DNA from: Gigaspora rosea
Taxonomy: Eukaryota; Glomeromycota; Glomeromycetes; Diversisporales; Gigasporaceae
NCBI GenBank assembly: GCA_003550325.1
Contig: QKWP01000240.1
Span: forward strand, 282,384 to 346,383
Direction of reading: 5' to 3'
Length of the DNA: 64,000 nucleotides
Position numbers and translations under genes: made by a program. Positions 62,301 through 64,000 of this stretch are shown here, piece by piece. Within the stretch, counting starts at the first letter, position 1, and each line of letters begins with the position of its first letter. The notes under the pieces are model-generated. The model was not told the origin of the DNA. It was given only the letters and a program-made list of their open reading frames with translations, and ran no database searches.

Positions 62301-64000
62301 CCAGGAAGTTTCAATTGTATAGCCAGGTGAATTTGAGTATATGTATGAAATAAGAGGATCATAGTAAATCCGCCAAAGAAGAGGTGTTATTGTTTCTCCT
62401 TGATCGATACCATTTTGGACTTGATAGGATTGTGTAAGTCCCAAGTTAGTAATAACTTTGTTTTGTCGATCAGTTAAAATATTTAAAAGGATATTAACAA
62501 TATTAGTAGGCAAAAGTAGACGTGTAAGAGCATGTTCTAGAAGAGTAGGGTTGACAGAGTCATAAGCTTTGCTCATATCTTGTGATAGAAGCCATATTTC
62601 TTTGTGATTGCAGTTGGCATCTTCTATAAGGTTATTAAGGATATGAATAGGAATAGAAGTACTATTCCCAGGAAGAGCAACATAGTTATATGGTGAAAGG
62701 ATAGGATATTGTGAAAAAACTTGATTTAGTCTGTTGGTAATAATTTTGGTATAGATTTTTCTGGTGTGTTCAATAAGGCTTATTGGGCGTGTAAGATTAA
62801 GATTACCATCAAACTTATTGTTTTTTGGAATAGGAAAGATTCTTCCCTTTTTCCATTGTTTGGGAATTGAGTTTTGTGTGAGGCACCGGTTAAAAAGTGA
62901 TGTAAGGATAGTAATACCAGTCGAGTTAAAATGTTTGATCATTTCATAGCTAATACCTGTAGGACCACAGGCTTTACCATTAGGGAGTTGAGAAATTGTT
63001 TGGGTGACTTCTTCTTCTGTTATAGGAAGAGCTAGCGATATATACCATTCAGACTTAATATGTGAAGGTGGACGATATTGTTGATTCCAAAAGTTATCAA
63101 ATAAATTTTGATTAATAGGTCTGTATGCAGTCCAATTATTAAAATGTGATTGGATATGTTGTTTAATTAGGGTAGGATCGGTAATAAGTTGATTTTGGAG
63201 TTTAATATTTGTAAAATGAACAGGAGGTTGATAGCGATCAAGTATACTGTTTATAGCTTGTGTAGGTTTAGTAACAAGAGATTCGCATCTTTTTTCAGAG
63301 GCTTGATTAATTTGTTGACGAAGAAGAAGAGAGTATTCCAAGTGGTATGCATGGTATATTTGTTTCCAAATACTTTGTGCTTGTACTAGCCATGTTTGAA
63401 TTTGATTAGGGTCAAGAGATATAAGAGGATTAAGATTGCACTTTGCTTTTGAGTTTATAAATAAGATATGTGAATTGATGTGAGGTAGGTAAAAAGTAGA
63501 GTTGCTTTTTAGAAGTTTTATTAGGTGTCCTAGCTTTTTAAGACCAATATGAAGTGCAGTACAGTGTGGTGTATATTTATGATTGTAGCTTCGTTTACGA
63601 GTTATTTTATTAGGTATCTTTTGAATTGCAGCTTGTATGGTGCATTGTTGTATTTTGTGCCAGGTTGTATCAATGCTTTCCTGTGTATTGGTTGAAAGTG
63701 GAACACGATTTTTGATAAATAGTTGGGACAATAGATCAGAATATTCTGTCCATTGATCTGAGTTCATTATTTTGTAATTAAAAATTCTGCGACTAATACC
63801 AGTATGAAGGCATGGAGGTTTGCTATAGGCTTTAGGAAATGTCCAGGTTGTAAAAAGAATAAGATGATCACTAAGTGTACTAGTTTGGCTATCATTAATA
63901 TTATAAGAAAGAAGAAATTGTATATTAAATGAATCAGTCCAAATATAGTCTATTCTGCTATGATTAATTTTGTTTGACCAGGTATAGTGTGTATTGTTGT
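59376..64000 (-). CDS. LINE ORF2: endonuclease (partial), reverse transcriptase, RNase H
   Basis: Non-LTR retrotransposon polyprotein; the frame is open from the TAG at 59376 to the window edge, so the start is missing. The first visible residues (63770-64000) are the end of an AP-type endonuclease, with SRIDYIW and LSDHLILF. Then reverse transcriptase: ACGPTGISYEMI, motif A SQDMSKAYDSV, motif B NGIDQGETITPLLW, and motif C AYMDNTLW (about 62225-62243). RNase H follows with FYTDGSV (about 60690), FKTELLAI, YTDSQSV and NKADQLA, so its acidic residues are present. A C-terminal CHICQQASYALHWVTC zinc knuckle lies near 59910-59950. RNase H after RT fits the I/Tad-like group. The second catalytic Asp of motif C is Asn (codon 62229-62231), so this copy is probably inactive although uninterrupted. 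Annotation from the internal Met at 63767 would cut off the endonuclease. Confidence 0.93.
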   Translation of the reverse strand, partial: NNTHYTWSNKINHSRIDYIWTDSFNIQFLLSYNINDSQTSTLSDHLILFTTWTFPKAYSKPPCLHTGISRRIFNYKIMNSDQWTEYSDLLSQLFIKNRVPLSTNTQESIDTTWHKIQQCTIQAAIQKIPNKITRKRSYNHKYTPHCTALHIGLKKLGHLIKLLKSNSTFYLPHINSHILFINSKAKCNLNPLISLDPNQIQTWLVQAQSIWKQIYHAYHLEYSLLLRQQINQASEKRCESLVTKPTQAINSILDRYQPPVHFTNIKLQNQLITDPTLIKQHIQSHFNNWTAYRPINQNLFDNFWNQQYRPPSHIKSEWYISLALPITEEEVTQTISQLPNGKACGPTGISYEMIKHFNSTGITILTSLFNRCLTQNSIPKQWKKGRIFPIPKNNKFDGNLNLTRPISLIEHTRKIYTKIITNRLNQVFSQYPILSPYNYVALPGNSTSIPIHILNNLIEDANCNHKEIWLLSQDMSKAYDSVNPTLLEHALTRLLLPTNIVNILLNILTDRQNKVITNLGLTQSYQVQNGIDQGETITPLLWRIYYDPLISYIYSNSPGYTIETSWLTNLKNLTTDNLQTKCSVLAYMDNTLWIASSQTELSKILTIAESFYSMANIQVNPTKSILSTNIKQQNYIPIIYNNHPLPLQQPNQPFKFLGCWFTLDNKQFQQTKLIIAESSQLIQIARTKQITDTQACYIINIIIIPTIEYRIQNIVLSQSTCNKILTQHIGLIKHKAKLNCTIPTSTLLHPQIYNIKNIWDIQLQHHLFNFIKRLNNNSLLSTTTLIRVQQLQNNLWSPISIFSHPNPTIDGPNKLTTTFKIIQLFKHLNWSISPNTYSNIPFTIKEGSISLESILATHPKYTTFKKQIRHHHILFLDQLTTYDNSCLLDWKHISPRLHKIPKGRTPQWFTLLEDKVTSHSYECTIYPHINLPSTNYYSYTTGHFSKHAKPWLITLLNDQIIIGKARRQPTASDFTLITHWQCSIQTQFTNLYPTPPITISLCSNCSLNTKIIQNKCTILIPTSHATKFFGRLNSDKTINLNANFLDLIYSIALRNPIHIPPPPILNISTIQFPHIFEPSQAYDTLQSFTHYNNSFSELIFYTDGSVINLGNPQCSMGIGWIQIANQNIIHSFQAQTKFWPCSFKTELLAILAAISTAPRNCTIQIYTDSQSVISKFQSLINTIPLPNFLNIPYWSIWNTLLNLIKSYNLNITLHKVNAHEDDNFNNKADQLACNHHIAPYLIFNPSNIYNPQYTPTSDNYPMELPIRRSIRTICRAHIIALWTSQNRFQQWNQILQLINWNASWLYINNNQKISNFSHSFQSSTLKSFRVKLLLDELPSPHILHKRYPSYPNICHICQQASYALHWVTCPNTNLLLDLINNSLNQILSSDKLDISPTQAKNLHSKILKLDSLQIHHFSYKPSLYSTLSGLIPLELINILQETAPSSKSAQSLTIQFLLHLNQQIYTKIWIPYCTSRSYYQQTISQNQPTDSESSISIIPTIDTNNNDSIINKSIQKIDYWYPHWIKYLTHPSSILTNNQI

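Noticed and set aside
62764..63389. Plus-strand frames inside the LINE
   Set aside because: Shadows of the minus-strand polyprotein, with no motifs.

Overview
This window looks like nuclear DNA of an arbuscular mycorrhizal fungus of the Rhizophagus type. That is an inference from composition and gene families, not from a database search. The DNA is extremely AT-rich. The genes have many short GT-AG introns. There are relics of families I associate with that lineage: Sel1-repeat proteins, TKL-type kinases with a KTTQGW N-terminal motif, DUF7869-like and Mutator-like transposases, RecQ-like helicases, and long LINEs. No rRNA, tRNA, CRISPR array or bacterial-type operon was recognised.

Only two ordinary host genes are visible, both on the minus strand in the centre. 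Galactokinase (32473-34451) has four exons whose junctions keep a 496-codon frame. Tripeptidyl-peptidase II (38274-43804) has 19 exons whose junctions keep a 1318-codon frame. Each retains its diagnostic catalytic motifs. One acts in the Leloir pathway, the other trims peptides downstream of the proteasome; their adjacency suggests no shared pathway.

The rest is mobile or dead DNA. Region 0.5-9.2 kb is a candidate large element: two inverted minisatellite arms around a decayed DUF7869-like gene. Region 9.4-11.8 kb is a second inverted-repeat element holding two MITEs. Region 14.0-19.7 kb holds two divergent decayed genes between direct repeats; the right one looks like an LTR preceded by a polypurine tract. 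Region 20-32 kb has a Sel1 pseudogene, tandem arrays and many foldback elements, plus a fragment of a short CxxC gene.

Region 44.4-50 kb has tandem duplications, a hairpin cluster and a second, larger CxxC-Sel1 pseudogene split by three MITEs. Two of those MITEs have exact 8-bp target duplications. Region 49.9-53.0 kb has out-of-order kinase fragments between two 111-bp direct repeats. Region 53.5-58.2 kb is a decayed gene that appears to join a Mutator-like transposase to a RecQ-type helicase. The right edge (59.2-64.0 kb) is a LINE with an uninterrupted frame running off the window; its reverse transcriptase motif reads YMDN instead of YMDD.

A theme across unrelated pseudogenes is loss of Trp and Gln codons to stops through C:G to T:A changes, often in a CpA context. 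The two host genes do not show this. It suggests a repeat-directed mutation process or deamination of methylated repeats.
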